Shown here: positions 52,872 through 61,656 of the stretch, piece after piece
How positions within the stretch are numbered: the stretch's first letter is position 1
Layout: every line of letters begins with the position of its first letter
Assembly: GCA_039800005.1 (NCBI GenBank)
Contig: JBDLRN010000066.1
Location: 1 to 64,000 of the forward strand
From: Casp-actino8 sp039800005
GTDB taxonomy: Bacteria > Actinomycetota > Acidimicrobiia > Acidimicrobiales > Ilumatobacteraceae
DNA length: 64,000 nt
Direction of reading: 5' to 3'
Translations under genes and position numbers: made by a program
The notes under the pieces: generated by a model
What the model was told of the DNA's origin: nothing
Databases searched by the model: none
The model's input: the letters and a program-made list of their open reading frames with translations, nothing else

Positions 52872-53695
52872 GATGTCTCTCTCCTGTCGGTATCGGAGTC
52901 GTTCCTGTCGTCGTCGGCCAGAAATGTCTGCAGGTCGACGAAGAACGCCGGGTCCTGAAGAAAGAACAGATGGCCGCCCTGATACTCGCGAAACGTCGCA
53001 CCAGGAACACGACCGGCGATCCGACGACCGTTGTCGGGCGGAGCGATGCCGTCGAAGGCCCCCGATGCCACGAACGTCGGCACCGTGACACCGCCGAGAC
53101 GATCCCAGACGTCGTGCCGTCTCCGCGCATCCATCTGCATGCGAGATCCCACCGTATTCGGTGGACGTCCGGCGTTGCCGACCAGACGCTCGACCGGACC
53201 CTCGTGCGTACGTAGCCATTCGTCGTCGAAACGGGTGTCCTGCAACCGAGGCAGGACACGGCGTCGAGTCTCCTCGTCGAGATCGGACAGCTCGTGCAGA
53301 GGATACGACGAGCCGCCGACCCCGCCGGCCGATGTGCAGGCCAGCACCAGACGACGAATTCGACCCGAGGATCGACACGCCAACTCCTGAGCGACCATGC
53401 CGCCGAAACTGACGCCGATGACGTCGGCCGACGTCCACTCGAGACGGCGCAACAACATCGTCACGTCGTCGGCGTAGTCGCTCATGTCCGAAGAGTCGAT
53501 CGGTGTCTCGCTTCGTCCCGTGCCTCGGTGGTCGAAAACCGCCAAGGGTCGACCGCCGGAGAATCGCGGCAAGAGCGGTCGAACCTCGTCGATCGCCGAC
53601 CCGGATCCGTTCACGAAGACTCGGGGGATTCCCGGTGCCGACTCGTTCAGAACCTCGAACCACAAGCGCCAGCCGTCGCGGTCCAAAAAGGGCAT
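52868..53695 (-). CDS. Alpha/beta hydrolase
   Basis: 275 residues. FVNGSGSAID (oxyanion), DHRGTGRSE, GVSFGGMVAQ near 95-104 (Ser nucleophile) and GGHLFFLQDP (His). First gene of the reverse-strand catabolic operon. ATG 53695 follows GAGAGAG; an upstream GTG at 53710 would add five residues. Divergent from the cupin gene, which starts 69 bp away. Confidence 0.87.
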   Translation of the reverse strand: MPFLDRDGWRLWFEVLNESAPGIPRVFVNGSGSAIDEVRPLLPRFSGGRPLAVFDHRGTGRSETPIDSSDMSDYADDVTMLLRRLEWTSADVIGVSFGGMVAQELACRSSGRIRRLVLACTSAGGVGGSSYPLHELSDLDEETRRRVLPRLQDTRFDDEWLRTHEGPVERLVGNAGRPPNTVGSRMQMDARRRHDVWDRLGGVTVPTFVASGAFDGIAPPDNGRRIAGRVPGATFREYQGGHLFFLQDPAFFVDLQTFLADDDRNDSDTDRRETS

Positions 53696-53752
53696 GTCGA
53701 ACTCTCTCACATCGGGCCCTCTCTCACACCGGGCCCGACGACCCACCAGGGC

Positions 53753-53758
53753 TACAGT
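53753..53758 (+). promoter_or_regulatory. -10 box, leaderless (TACAGT, 6 nt before GTG 53765)
   Basis: TACAGT ends 6 nt before the cupin-gene GTG, in the divergent region shared with the catabolic operon. Confidence 0.55.
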
Positions 53759-53764
53759 CGCATC

Positions 53765-54814
53765 GTGTCGTCGAGAGCCGCTGTCGAGATCTCGTGCCCG
53801 GACGTGATGGCCGAAGTCGAGCACCTGCAGACCCTCGGTTGGCGCATCGTCGACGTCTTCCCGGCCGACGACCCCCATCGCATCACCGTCGACGGCCATG
53901 GTCTGCGTCTGGTCGTGAACCGAGGCGAGGTGCGCCCCCTGCGCGTGCTCGTCCCGTCCGACACACCAGGTTCGTCGGTCTCCCCCCACGGCACCGAGAT
54001 CGTCTTCGAAAGTCGGCGATACCCCGTTCCGCTCCTGAAGTCGTCACGCGTGGTGTCACGGGCGTCGGAATCCGACGCGTGGCACATCGGTCGCGCCGGA
54101 ATGCACTACCGAGACCTGGTGCCCGATCGACAGGGCGGTGCCGTGATCGCGTCGCACATCCGTATCCCCACCGGCGGTCCAGTGCCCGACTACCCGCACT
54201 TCCACGAAGTCCGCTTCCAGTTGATCTTCTGCCATCGCGGTTGGGTGCGGCTCGCCTACGAATCGCAGGGAGAGCCATTCGTCCTTCATGCGGGCGAATG
54301 CGTGATCCAACCGCCCACCATTCGCCATCGAGTTCTCGAGAGTTCCGACGACCTCCACGTGATCGAAGTCGGCTACCCCGCCGAACATCTCACCATCGCC
54401 GATCACGACTTCGATTTCGCCGCCCACCCGCTCGACCCCGACCGAACGTGGGACGGTCAGCAATTCGTGCGCTTCCGACTCGACGACCGAGTCTGGGTCG
54501 AATCCCCATCGGGATCCGAAGAGTGCGACTCCGGTGTCGCTGCCGCGACCGGCGAGCTGGCCGACGTGCGAGTCGTGAACGTCGGCGCCGGCCTTTCCTG
54601 GACCCTCGGACCGGTCGTCGGCGGACGCTTCGTGATGGTCTTCGTTCTCGACGGTCGCGCGCTCACCCTCGTCGACGATCGACATGAGGTCTTGGTCGAG
54701 GCCGATGCTGTGGTCGTCCCGGTGGGTTCGAGCGTTCAGGTGACCGGCGATCCGACCGCAGTTCTACTGCTGGTCGTCATCAACACCCACCGCGACGGGT
54801 CATCGAGTCACTGA
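53765..54814 (+). CDS. Cupin-fold protein (dioxygenase-like)
   Basis: 349 residues. A cupin motif lies near residues 140-185 (HFHEVRFQLIFCHRGWVRLAY and FVLHAGECVIQPPTIRHRV), with the metal-binding His pattern. A second, degenerate barrel at the C-terminus (LVEADAVVVPVGSSVQV) makes it bicupin-like. The size and motif recall gentisate or homogentisate-type dioxygenases, but this is only resemblance. GTG 53765 is set by the leaderless box. The 3' end overlaps the convergent sulfatase gene by 7 bp. Confidence 0.8.
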   Translation: MSSRAAVEISCPDVMAEVEHLQTLGWRIVDVFPADDPHRITVDGHGLRLVVNRGEVRPLRVLVPSDTPGSSVSPHGTEIVFESRRYPVPLLKSSRVVSRASESDAWHIGRAGMHYRDLVPDRQGGAVIASHIRIPTGGPVPDYPHFHEVRFQLIFCHRGWVRLAYESQGEPFVLHAGECVIQPPTIRHRVLESSDDLHVIEVGYPAEHLTIADHDFDFAAHPLDPDRTWDGQQFVRFRLDDRVWVESPSGSEECDSGVAAATGELADVRVVNVGAGLSWTLGPVVGGRFVMVFVLDGRALTLVDDRHEVLVEADAVVVPVGSSVQVTGDPTAVLLLVVINTHRDGSSSH

Positions 54815-57081
54815 CGACCCATCGTCACGCGGGCCTCGGCGGCCGCGGCGTCGGCGTCATGGGCTCGGCTCACGATCTCGATCACCAATTGATGCATGGT
54901 GCCCGAGAAGGGATATCCATCACGTCGAGCGGCGTACGCCGCGGCGACTGGAGAGCCGTGGTCGTAGCCGACCGACGGTCCCACGGAACTCATGGTGCGC
55001 ATCACGAACGGCACGTCGAGTCGACCGACCTCGCGCCCGTCGATCAGAAGGGTCGCGGTACCCGTCTTGCCCTCGCGACGGAACCGCAGGGCCAAGTCGA
55101 CGTCACCCTCGGGAATCGGCACCGACGACGCCACGACGTGGTGCTCACCGAAGATGTTGTAGTCGAACATCAGGTGGTCACCGTGGACGAAGAGACTCAT
55201 TCCGGAGTTCTCGGTGCCCGTCGCGTACAGCACTCCGGCGTCGCCGGCACCTCGCGTCACCGTTGCGGTCATGTCCCAACTCCGACCGCCGATGGCCGGT
55301 GACGCCTGGGCCGGCAGCGGACTCATGGGCGGGCGGTAACGGTAGACACGCGACACCGGGTGCGGAGTGTGATCGGCGAAGCGAATCGACATGAGTTCGA
55401 GACCACGATCGTCGAGCGGTAGCACTCCTTCGCGCTCGGCCTCGACCCACCACAGTTCGATCAATTCCTGCAGTTTCTCGGGGAGCGACTCGGCCAGGTC
55501 GTGAACCTCGGATCGATCGACGTCGACGTGATAGAGCTCCCAGCGGTCGTCGTCGAACGAGGTGCCCATCTGATGGCGCGTCACCGCCTTCCATCCGTCG
55601 GACCAGATGGCCCGGTGACCGTGCATCTCGTAGTACTGCACGGTCTTGCTCGACGCCACGAGGGGCGCGTCGAAGGAGTAAACCATCGACGTACCGGTCA
55701 CGGGAAGCTGTTCGACACCCCGGAACACCGACGGCGCGTCGATACCGACTCCTTCCAGGATGGTCGGCACCACGTCGTTCACATGGTGGAACTGATCCCT
55801 GATTCCCCCGGCGTCGGTCACCTTGGACGGCCACCTGAGCACGAGCGGGACGTGCACCCCACCCTCGTGGGTGTTCTGCTTGTACCACTTGAACGGAGTG
55901 TTGCCGACCTGAGCCCAGCCCCATGGATAATTGCTGTGCGAGTGCGGTCCTCCGATGTCGTCGATCCGCGCGATCGCCTCGTCGGGTGTCTCGATCAGGA
56001 AGTTGAAGAACTTCATCTCGTGCAGGACACCGAACGGACCACCTTCCTGACTGGCCCCGTTGTCGGCGAGCAGGATCACCATGGTGTCATCGGCGACGTC
56101 GAGGCGTTCCAGAGCGTCGAGGAGTCGACCCACTTGGGCGTCGGTGTGATCGAGGAACGCGGCGAACGCTTCCTGCAACCGGCACGCCAGTCGACGTTGG
56201 TTGTCGGTGAGGTCCTCCCACGCTTCGACGCCGGGATTGCGCGGCGCCAGTTCGGTCTCGGGTGGAATCACACCGAGTTCTTTCTGACGGCGGAACCAAC
56301 GCTCGCGCCAGACGTCCCAACCTTCGTCGAAGACTCCGCGGTACTTGGCGAGGTAACTCTCGGGGGCCTGGTGCGGGGCGTGCGTCGCGCCGAAAGCGAG
56401 GTACATGAAGAAAGGTCGATCGGGTCGCACCCCGATCGAATCGTGTAAGAACTCGATCCCCTTGTCGACCAGATCCTCCGACAGGTGGTAACCGTCCTCG
56501 GGACGTCCTGGTGCTTCGATCCAGTGGTTGTCGTACACGAGTTCCGGATGGAACTGGTCGGTTTCGCCGTCGAGAAATCCGTAGAAGCGATCGAAGCCCC
56601 GTTGAAGAGGCCATTGATCGAAGGGGCCGGCCTGTGAGCATTCGGTCATCGGGCACAGGTGCCACTTGCCGAGCGCGAACGTGGCGTAGCCGCGGTCGCG
56701 CAGCATCTCGGCGACCGTCGCCGCGCGAGGGGTGATGCGTCCGCGCATGTGCGGAAAACCGGAGTCGAAATTGGAGATCGACCGCATGCCGATGGCGTGG
56801 TGATTGCGGCCGGTCAACAACGACGCACGCGTCGGCGAACACACCGGGGTCACGTGGAAGTTGGTGTATCGCAAACCCTGCGACGCGAGTCGGTCGATGT
56901 TCGGAGTGTCGATGCTCGAACCGAAGCAACCGAAGTGGGAGAAGCCCAGATCGTCGAGGAGGATCAGCACCACGTTGGGTGCATCGGCACCGGGATGAAC
57001 CGGTGACGGCCACCACGGCTCGGACTCCGACAGGTACCGACCGATTCGTCCGCCGAACTCGGGTTCGTAGACCGAAGTCAT
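54808..57081 (-). CDS. Arylsulfatase (formylglycine-dependent sulfatase)
   Basis: 757 residues. LILLDDLGFSHFG (Asp43/44 bind calcium) and the sulfatase signature CSPTRASLLTGRN with Cys81, the residue converted to formylglycine. PFDQW, MYLAFGATHAPHQAP, and LADNGASQEGG give the rest of the active site. The last about 150 residues are an added beta-rich C-terminal domain usual in large actinobacterial arylsulfatases. There is no signal peptide, so it appears cytoplasmic. Shine-Dalgarno AAGGGAGAG. The modifying enzyme is not in the window. Confidence 0.93.
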   Translation of the reverse strand: MTSVYEPEFGGRIGRYLSESEPWWPSPVHPGADAPNVVLILLDDLGFSHFGCFGSSIDTPNIDRLASQGLRYTNFHVTPVCSPTRASLLTGRNHHAIGMRSISNFDSGFPHMRGRITPRAATVAEMLRDRGYATFALGKWHLCPMTECSQAGPFDQWPLQRGFDRFYGFLDGETDQFHPELVYDNHWIEAPGRPEDGYHLSEDLVDKGIEFLHDSIGVRPDRPFFMYLAFGATHAPHQAPESYLAKYRGVFDEGWDVWRERWFRRQKELGVIPPETELAPRNPGVEAWEDLTDNQRRLACRLQEAFAAFLDHTDAQVGRLLDALERLDVADDTMVILLADNGASQEGGPFGVLHEMKFFNFLIETPDEAIARIDDIGGPHSHSNYPWGWAQVGNTPFKWYKQNTHEGGVHVPLVLRWPSKVTDAGGIRDQFHHVNDVVPTILEGVGIDAPSVFRGVEQLPVTGTSMVYSFDAPLVASSKTVQYYEMHGHRAIWSDGWKAVTRHQMGTSFDDDRWELYHVDVDRSEVHDLAESLPEKLQELIELWWVEAEREGVLPLDDRGLELMSIRFADHTPHPVSRVYRYRPPMSPLPAQASPAIGGRSWDMTATVTRGAGDAGVLYATGTENSGMSLFVHGDHLMFDYNIFGEHHVVASSVPIPEGDVDLALRFRREGKTGTATLLIDGREVGRLDVPFVMRTMSSVGPSVGYDHGSPVAAAYAARRDGYPFSGTMHQLVIEIVSRAHDADAAAAEARVTMGRQ

Positions 57082-57150
57082 CGCCGCTCTCCCTTCGACG
57101 CGTCGCCCTCCACGACCCGTACGACAATTGACAATAGTCCTGCCACTACC

Positions 57151-57156
57151 TACCCT
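57151..57156 (+). promoter_or_regulatory. -10 box, leaderless (TACCCT, 6 nt before ATG 57163)
   Basis: TACCCT ends 6 nt before the ATG of the atypical SDR. An AT-rich patch with a tandem GACAAT (57122-57134) lies upstream in the 81-bp divergent gap. Confidence 0.5.
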
Positions 57157-57162
57157 TCGCGA

Positions 57163-57939
57163 ATGACCACTGGTGCGACCGCTCCGACTTCACCGACCTC
57201 TCCGACATCGCGTCCCGTGGCCGTGGTCGCCGACGCTCGCTTCTACGTCGGACCCGAACTGTGTCGCCATCTTGCCCGCCGCGGCTTCGACCTCGTCGCC
57301 GGCGATCCGTCGACGGAGTTGGTCGACGAACTACGTGAACTCGGCTCGGACGTCGTTCCGGTGACGGGTGGCGCAGCGCTGACCGACGGGGCATGTCATG
57401 GCCTCGTCTCGACTGCACTCGAACGCTTCGGACGTCTCGATTCGGCGGTGATGTTCTCCGGCGACATCGTCACCGGACGGTTCGTGAAGTCGTCGGTCGA
57501 CGATCTCCGACGAGTTCTTCAGGGGTGCGTCGAAGCCCCATATCACTTCTTGCGCGCCGTCGCTCCGGCCATGGTCGACCACGGAGGAGGACAGATCCTC
57601 GTCATCACGAGTGCGGCCGGTGCCCGACCGACTCCCGGTGCTCCGCTCTATTCGGCGGCACGAGCCGCCGCGACCATGTTGGTGCGCAACGTGGCCGGCG
57701 AAGTCGCGGCCCAAGGAGTACAGGTGAACGCCATCGGCACCAACTTCATGGACTTCCCGGCCTTCCTGAAGGCCAGTGGAGCGACCGACCCCGAGGTACG
57801 AGCGCGCCTGGAGTCGCAGGTGCCGATGCGCCGGTTGGGCACCATGGAAGAGTTCGCGGCGTTCTGCATGGCGTTCCTCGACGGGTCGAGCCGCTTCACG
57901 ACCGGCCAGTTCGTGGCGTACGCCGGCGGCTGGGCCTGA
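57163..57939 (+). CDS. Atypical short-chain dehydrogenase/reductase
   Basis: 258 residues with the SDR fold (VFSGDIV-type strand in SAVMFSGDI, LVITSAAGARPTPGAPLYSAARAA, FVAYAGGWA end). The Gly-rich cofactor loop is replaced by VADARFYVG and the catalytic Lys of YxxxK is Arg (YSAAR), so it may be inactive or use another cofactor arrangement. An 18-residue Thr/Pro/Ser leader precedes the fold. It lies ahead of the acyl-CoA dehydrogenase, with its own promoter between. Confidence 0.82.
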   Translation: MTTGATAPTSPTSPTSRPVAVVADARFYVGPELCRHLARRGFDLVAGDPSTELVDELRELGSDVVPVTGGAALTDGACHGLVSTALERFGRLDSAVMFSGDIVTGRFVKSSVDDLRRVLQGCVEAPYHFLRAVAPAMVDHGGGQILVITSAAGARPTPGAPLYSAARAAATMLVRNVAGEVAAQGVQVNAIGTNFMDFPAFLKASGATDPEVRARLESQVPMRRLGTMEEFAAFCMAFLDGSSRFTTGQFVAYAGGWA

Positions 57940-57984
57940 CCCCCTCGATCGGCGTGCGACACGGTCTCGTCTGCGTCGAACCGC

Positions 57985-57990
57985 CATACT
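57985..57990 (+). promoter_or_regulatory. Possible -10 box, leaderless (CATACT, 6 nt before ATG 57997)
   Basis: CATACT keeps A2 and T6 and ends 6 nt before the acyl-CoA dehydrogenase ATG. Confidence 0.35.
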
Positions 57991-57996
57991 GATCGC

Positions 57997-59145
57997 ATGG
58001 AACGCGATCTCTACGACGACGAACATCGAGCCTTCGGCGACAGTTTCCGCACCTTCATCGCCAAGGAGATCACACCCCATTACGCCGAGTGGGAGCGAGC
58101 CGGCATCGCCCCACGAGACCTCTACCGCGAGGCCGGCCGCAACGGCTTCCTCGGCATGGCGATTCCTGAGCAGTACGGCGGCGGGGGCTCGCACGACTTC
58201 CGCTTCAACGCCGTCCTCGCCGAAGAACTGGCCGCGGCCGGTGTCGGTGGCGCCGGACTCGGCATCACTCTGCACAACGACATCACCACTCCGTACTTCG
58301 TCGAGATCTGCACTGACGAACAGAAGGAGCGCTGGCTCCCCGGCATCGCCTCCGGTGAATTGATCACTGCGATCGCCATGACCGAACCGGGCACCGGGAG
58401 CGACCTGGCCGGCATCACCACCACGGCTCGCCGCGACGGCGACTACTACGTCGTGAACGGTGCCAAGACGTTCATCACCAACGGCATCAACAGCGATCTG
58501 GTCATCGTGGCCGTGAAGACCGATCCGTCGGCTCGTCACGCCGGGATGAGCCTGCTCGTTCTCGAACGCGGAATGCCCGGCTTCGAGCGCGGCCGCAATC
58601 TCGACAAGATCGGCATGCACAGTCAGGACACCGCCGAACTCTTCTTCGACGACGTGATGGTTCCGGTGGCCAATCGGCTCGGCGACGAAGGTCGAGCCTT
58701 CCAGTACCTCACCGCCAATCTGGCCCAGGAGCGACTCTCGATCGCCATCACCGGCGTCGCCACCGCTCGAGCGGCCGTCGACTGGACTCTCGCCTACGTC
58801 AAGGAGCGTCGCGCATTCGGCACCTCCATCGGGAGCTTCCAGAACACCAAGTTCGTTCTGGCCGAGCAGCGCACCGCTGTCGACGTGGCGCAGGCCTACG
58901 TCGACCAGTGCATTCGAGCGCTCAACCGAGGGGCACTGTCGGCGTCCGACGCGTCGGCGGCCAAGTTCTGGTGCACCGAACTGCAGAAGAAGGTCGTGGA
59001 CGCCTGTCTGCAACTGTTCGGAGGTTACGGCTACATGACCGAATACCCGATCGCTCGGGCCTACGCCGACGCGCGGGTCACCACGATCTACGGTGGAACG
59101 ACCGAAGTCATGAAGAGCATCGTCGCCAAGGACATGGGTCTCTGA
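57997..59145 (+). CDS. Acyl-CoA dehydrogenase
   Basis: 382 residues, standard length. FGDSFRTFIAKEITPHYAEWERAG opens the N-terminal domain; AIAMTEPGTGSDLAGITTTA and YVVNGAKTFITNG line the FAD/substrate site; CLQLFGGYGYMTEYPIARAYADARVTTIYGGTTEVMKSIVAK carries the C-terminal catalytic region. It desaturates an acyl-CoA, passing electrons to ETF. Its stop overlaps the CTG start of the next gene. Confidence 0.95.
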   Translation: MERDLYDDEHRAFGDSFRTFIAKEITPHYAEWERAGIAPRDLYREAGRNGFLGMAIPEQYGGGGSHDFRFNAVLAEELAAAGVGGAGLGITLHNDITTPYFVEICTDEQKERWLPGIASGELITAIAMTEPGTGSDLAGITTTARRDGDYYVVNGAKTFITNGINSDLVIVAVKTDPSARHAGMSLLVLERGMPGFERGRNLDKIGMHSQDTAELFFDDVMVPVANRLGDEGRAFQYLTANLAQERLSIAITGVATARAAVDWTLAYVKERRAFGTSIGSFQNTKFVLAEQRTAVDVAQAYVDQCIRALNRGALSASDASAAKFWCTELQKKVVDACLQLFGGYGYMTEYPIARAYADARVTTIYGGTTEVMKSIVAKDMGL

Positions 59146-60011
59146 ACTCGTCGCCGGTCGCTCTGATCACCGGCGCCGGCGGCGGCCTCGGTCGTGCTCT
59201 CGCCTCGGTGTTCCTCGACGCCGGCTTCCATCTGGTCCTCGTCGACGTCGTCGACGACGTGCTCGACACAGTTCCGGAAACGGGGTCGACCGATCGAACC
59301 GACCACCTGCGCGTCGCCGGTGACGTCACCGACGACGACGTCGTGACGAGTCTCGTCGCCGACGCCATCGAGCGCTTCGGACGCATCGATCTGCTGGTCA
59401 ACAACGCCGGACGAGTGCGCTACACGCCCATGACTCTTTCCCCCGACGACGCCATCGAATCGTTCGACCAGCTGTGGCGGGTCAACACGCGCGCGGCGTA
59501 TGTACTCGGACGGTGGGTGATCCCCCACATGGTCGAGCGTCGGCAGGGTCACATCGTCAACGTCTCGACCGATCACGTGCACACCTGCGGATTTCCGAAC
59601 GCCCTCGACCATGCCGATGCGACCGAATGCCCGTGGCACGACCAACCGCGCCGTCCCTTCGGCGGCCCTGCTTTCGACGCTTACGACGCGTCCAAGTGGG
59701 CACTGAACGGACTCACCCAGGTCTGGTCGGCCGCGCTGCGACGCCACGGCGTGCGTGTCAACAATCTCTGTCTCGGCGCCACCGACACCGCGATGGTTCG
59801 CCAGGCCGTTCGGGACCTCGCCGGCCGAGAGCCCTCTCCGGCCGAGGTCTCGTCCTGGATGTCGGCGTACGACGTCGCCGTGCTGGTTCGCGAACTTCAC
59901 GACGAGGGTCCGTTCGGGCGCAGTGGCGACAACGTCGGAGCGTGGATCGGCCATCCTCTTCGTCTCGGTCCGGCGCACCCGGTGCTGGCGCCCGAGCCCG
60001 ACCTACGATGA
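59142..60011 (+). CDS. Short-chain dehydrogenase/reductase with a CTG start
   Basis: 289 residues. TGAGGGLGRA near residues 10-19, NNAGRVRYTP, and YDASK form a classical SDR. The only start that keeps the cofactor motif is CTG at 59142, which overlaps the preceding TGA (CTGA) in the same way other genes here use ATGA or GTGA. AAGGA lies 9 nt upstream. No in-frame ATG, GTG or TTG occurs in the roughly 100 bp before it, and the next GTG (59206) would delete the motif. An insertion of about 20 residues near 165-185 (HTCGFPNALDHADATECPWH) is unusual. Confidence 0.82.
   Translation: MNSSPVALITGAGGGLGRALASVFLDAGFHLVLVDVVDDVLDTVPETGSTDRTDHLRVAGDVTDDDVVTSLVADAIERFGRIDLLVNNAGRVRYTPMTLSPDDAIESFDQLWRVNTRAAYVLGRWVIPHMVERRQGHIVNVSTDHVHTCGFPNALDHADATECPWHDQPRRPFGGPAFDAYDASKWALNGLTQVWSAALRRHGVRVNNLCLGATDTAMVRQAVRDLAGREPSPAEVSSWMSAYDVAVLVRELHDEGPFGRSGDNVGAWIGHPLRLGPAHPVLAPEPDLR
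60004..60009 (+). promoter_or_regulatory. -10 box, leaderless (TACGAT, 6 nt before ATG 60016)
   Basis: TACGAT ends 6 nt before the Rieske-oxygenase ATG and overlaps the last codons of the SDR gene. Confidence 0.45.
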
Positions 60012-60015
60012 CGTC

Positions 60016-61014
60016 ATGATCAGCACGCTCGGTGCCGAGTGGTACACCAGTGACACGGTGTACTCCGCCGAGCGCCAATCGGTGTGGCGTGAGCAGTGGG
60101 TCATGTTCGCCACCAGCGACCAACTACGTGATTCGGGCAGCTTCGTGGCCGATTCAATCGCCGGTTGGCCCGTGCTCGTGGTGCGCGACCCGAGCGGTGC
60201 CCTGCGGGCGTTCCTGAACGTGTGCCCGCATCGGGCCGGGGTCATCGCGTGGCCGGGTGACGGACACCTGGGCAACCTCGTGTGCCGCTATCACGGTTGG
60301 GCCTTCGGCTGGAACGGAGACCTCAAGTCGGCCCGCGATTTCGGCGAATCACCATGCGCGGAGGAGAATTCGCTCACTCCTGTCGCCGTCGACACGTGGG
60401 GCCCGCTGGTCTTCGTCAATCTCGACGCACTCGCCCCGCCACTCCACGAGGCCCTCGGCGGACTCGCGCGTGAAGTCGACGGAACGAATTTCGCCGGTTT
60501 GACCCATGTCGGACGGCAGGACCGTGTCCTGGCCTGCAACTGGAAGACCTACGTCGACAACTACCTCGAGGCGTATCACGTCCCGATGTTGCATCCCTCG
60601 CTCGGTGCCGATCTCGACATTCGGACCTATCGAGTCACGGTTCCCGAAGAGTCCTACTGTGTGCACACCTGCGACACCGTGGACGGAGCGACCAACTCCG
60701 GGCGTTGGCTCTTCCGCTATCCCAATCTGGCCATCAACGTGTACCGAGGTGCGATGAACGTGGAACGCATCGTTCCACTCTCGACCACGAGCACCCGAAT
60801 CGTCTACGACTACTTCGCGCTCGACCCGGCCGACGACCGACTGGCGTCGATGTTTGCCATGTCGAACGTGACCCTCGACGAAGATCTGGCGATCGTCGAG
60901 GCAGTGCAAACCAACCTGGCGAGCGGCGCGTATCACAGCGGCTCGTTGAGCCCCACCCACGAAGGCGGACTGGCCTGGTTCCAGGCTCGCATCCGCCACG
61001 ACGTCCACGAGTGA
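60016..61014 (+). CDS. Rieske non-heme iron oxygenase, alpha subunit type
   Basis: 332 residues. The Rieske 2Fe-2S site is CPHR (Cys70, His72) and CRYHGW (Cys90, His93). The mononuclear iron site is DNYLEAYHVPMLHPSL (near 175-190). It is somewhat shorter than ring-hydroxylating dioxygenases and may be a demethylase or monooxygenase. The reductase and ferredoxin are not in the window. The next gene starts 12 bp later. Confidence 0.92.
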   Translation: MISTLGAEWYTSDTVYSAERQSVWREQWVMFATSDQLRDSGSFVADSIAGWPVLVVRDPSGALRAFLNVCPHRAGVIAWPGDGHLGNLVCRYHGWAFGWNGDLKSARDFGESPCAEENSLTPVAVDTWGPLVFVNLDALAPPLHEALGGLAREVDGTNFAGLTHVGRQDRVLACNWKTYVDNYLEAYHVPMLHPSLGADLDIRTYRVTVPEESYCVHTCDTVDGATNSGRWLFRYPNLAINVYRGAMNVERIVPLSTTSTRIVYDYFALDPADDRLASMFAMSNVTLDEDLAIVEAVQTNLASGAYHSGSLSPTHEGGLAWFQARIRHDVHE

Positions 61015-61026
61015 ACGAGGAGTTCC

Positions 61027-61653
61027 ATGGCCATCGCCGATCGACCCAATCAGACCGTCGTGACACTCGACCTCGAGGGAGTTCTCGTTCCCGAGATCTG
61101 GATCGCCGTCGCCGAGTCGACCGGAATTCCCGAACTGCGTCGCACCACACGCGATGAACCCGACTACGACGTCTTGATGCGCGGACGATTGGAGATACTC
61201 GATCAACACGGTCTCGGCATGTCGCGCATCGAGAAGGTCATTGCCGATCTGGGCCCGCTACCGGGCGCCAAGGCGTTCCTCGACGAGTTGCGCGAGCACA
61301 CTCAAGTCGTCATCCTGTCCGACACCTTCGAACAGTTCGGACGTCCGCTCATGCGTCTGCTCGGCATGCCGACCATCCTGTGTCATCGACTGGTTGTCAC
61401 CGACGACCGCATCGTCGACTACGAGTTGCGCATGAACGATCAGAAGCGCCACGCGGTGCGGGCGCTGCGAGATCTGAACTATCGCGTCTTCGCGGCCGGC
61501 GATTCCTACAACGACACGGCCATGCTCGCCGAAGCCCACGCCGGTTTTCTGTTTCACGCTCCCGACAACGTGAAGAAGGAATTTCCGCAGTTCCCGGCCC
61601 ACGACGAGTACGGCGACCTGCTCGCCGCTTTGCTGGAGCGCATCAGATCCTGA
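61027..61653 (+). CDS. thrH: ThrH-like HAD phosphatase (phosphoserine phosphatase/homoserine phosphotransferase)
   Basis: 208 residues. DLEGVLVPEIWIAVAESTGI at residues 15-34 gives the HAD nucleophile (Asp15) and second Glu of ThrH. TTRDEPDYDVLMRGRLEIL, VILSDTFEQFGRPLMRLLG and FAAGDSYNDTAMLAEAHAGFLFHAP follow almost as in Pseudomonas ThrH, the closest protein I recognise. It hydrolyses phosphoserine and can transfer the phosphate to homoserine. Strong Shine-Dalgarno (GAGGAG). Placed after a Rieske oxygenase, without other serine or threonine genes. Confidence 0.9.
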   Translation: MAIADRPNQTVVTLDLEGVLVPEIWIAVAESTGIPELRRTTRDEPDYDVLMRGRLEILDQHGLGMSRIEKVIADLGPLPGAKAFLDELREHTQVVILSDTFEQFGRPLMRLLGMPTILCHRLVVTDDRIVDYELRMNDQKRHAVRALRDLNYRVFAAGDSYNDTAMLAEAHAGFLFHAPDNVKKEFPQFPAHDEYGDLLAALLERIRS

Positions 61654-61656
61654 TCG

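Noticed and set aside
57331..59013. Reverse-strand open frame of about 560 codons
   Set aside because: Opposite the SDR and acyl-CoA dehydrogenase genes, both with strong family motifs.
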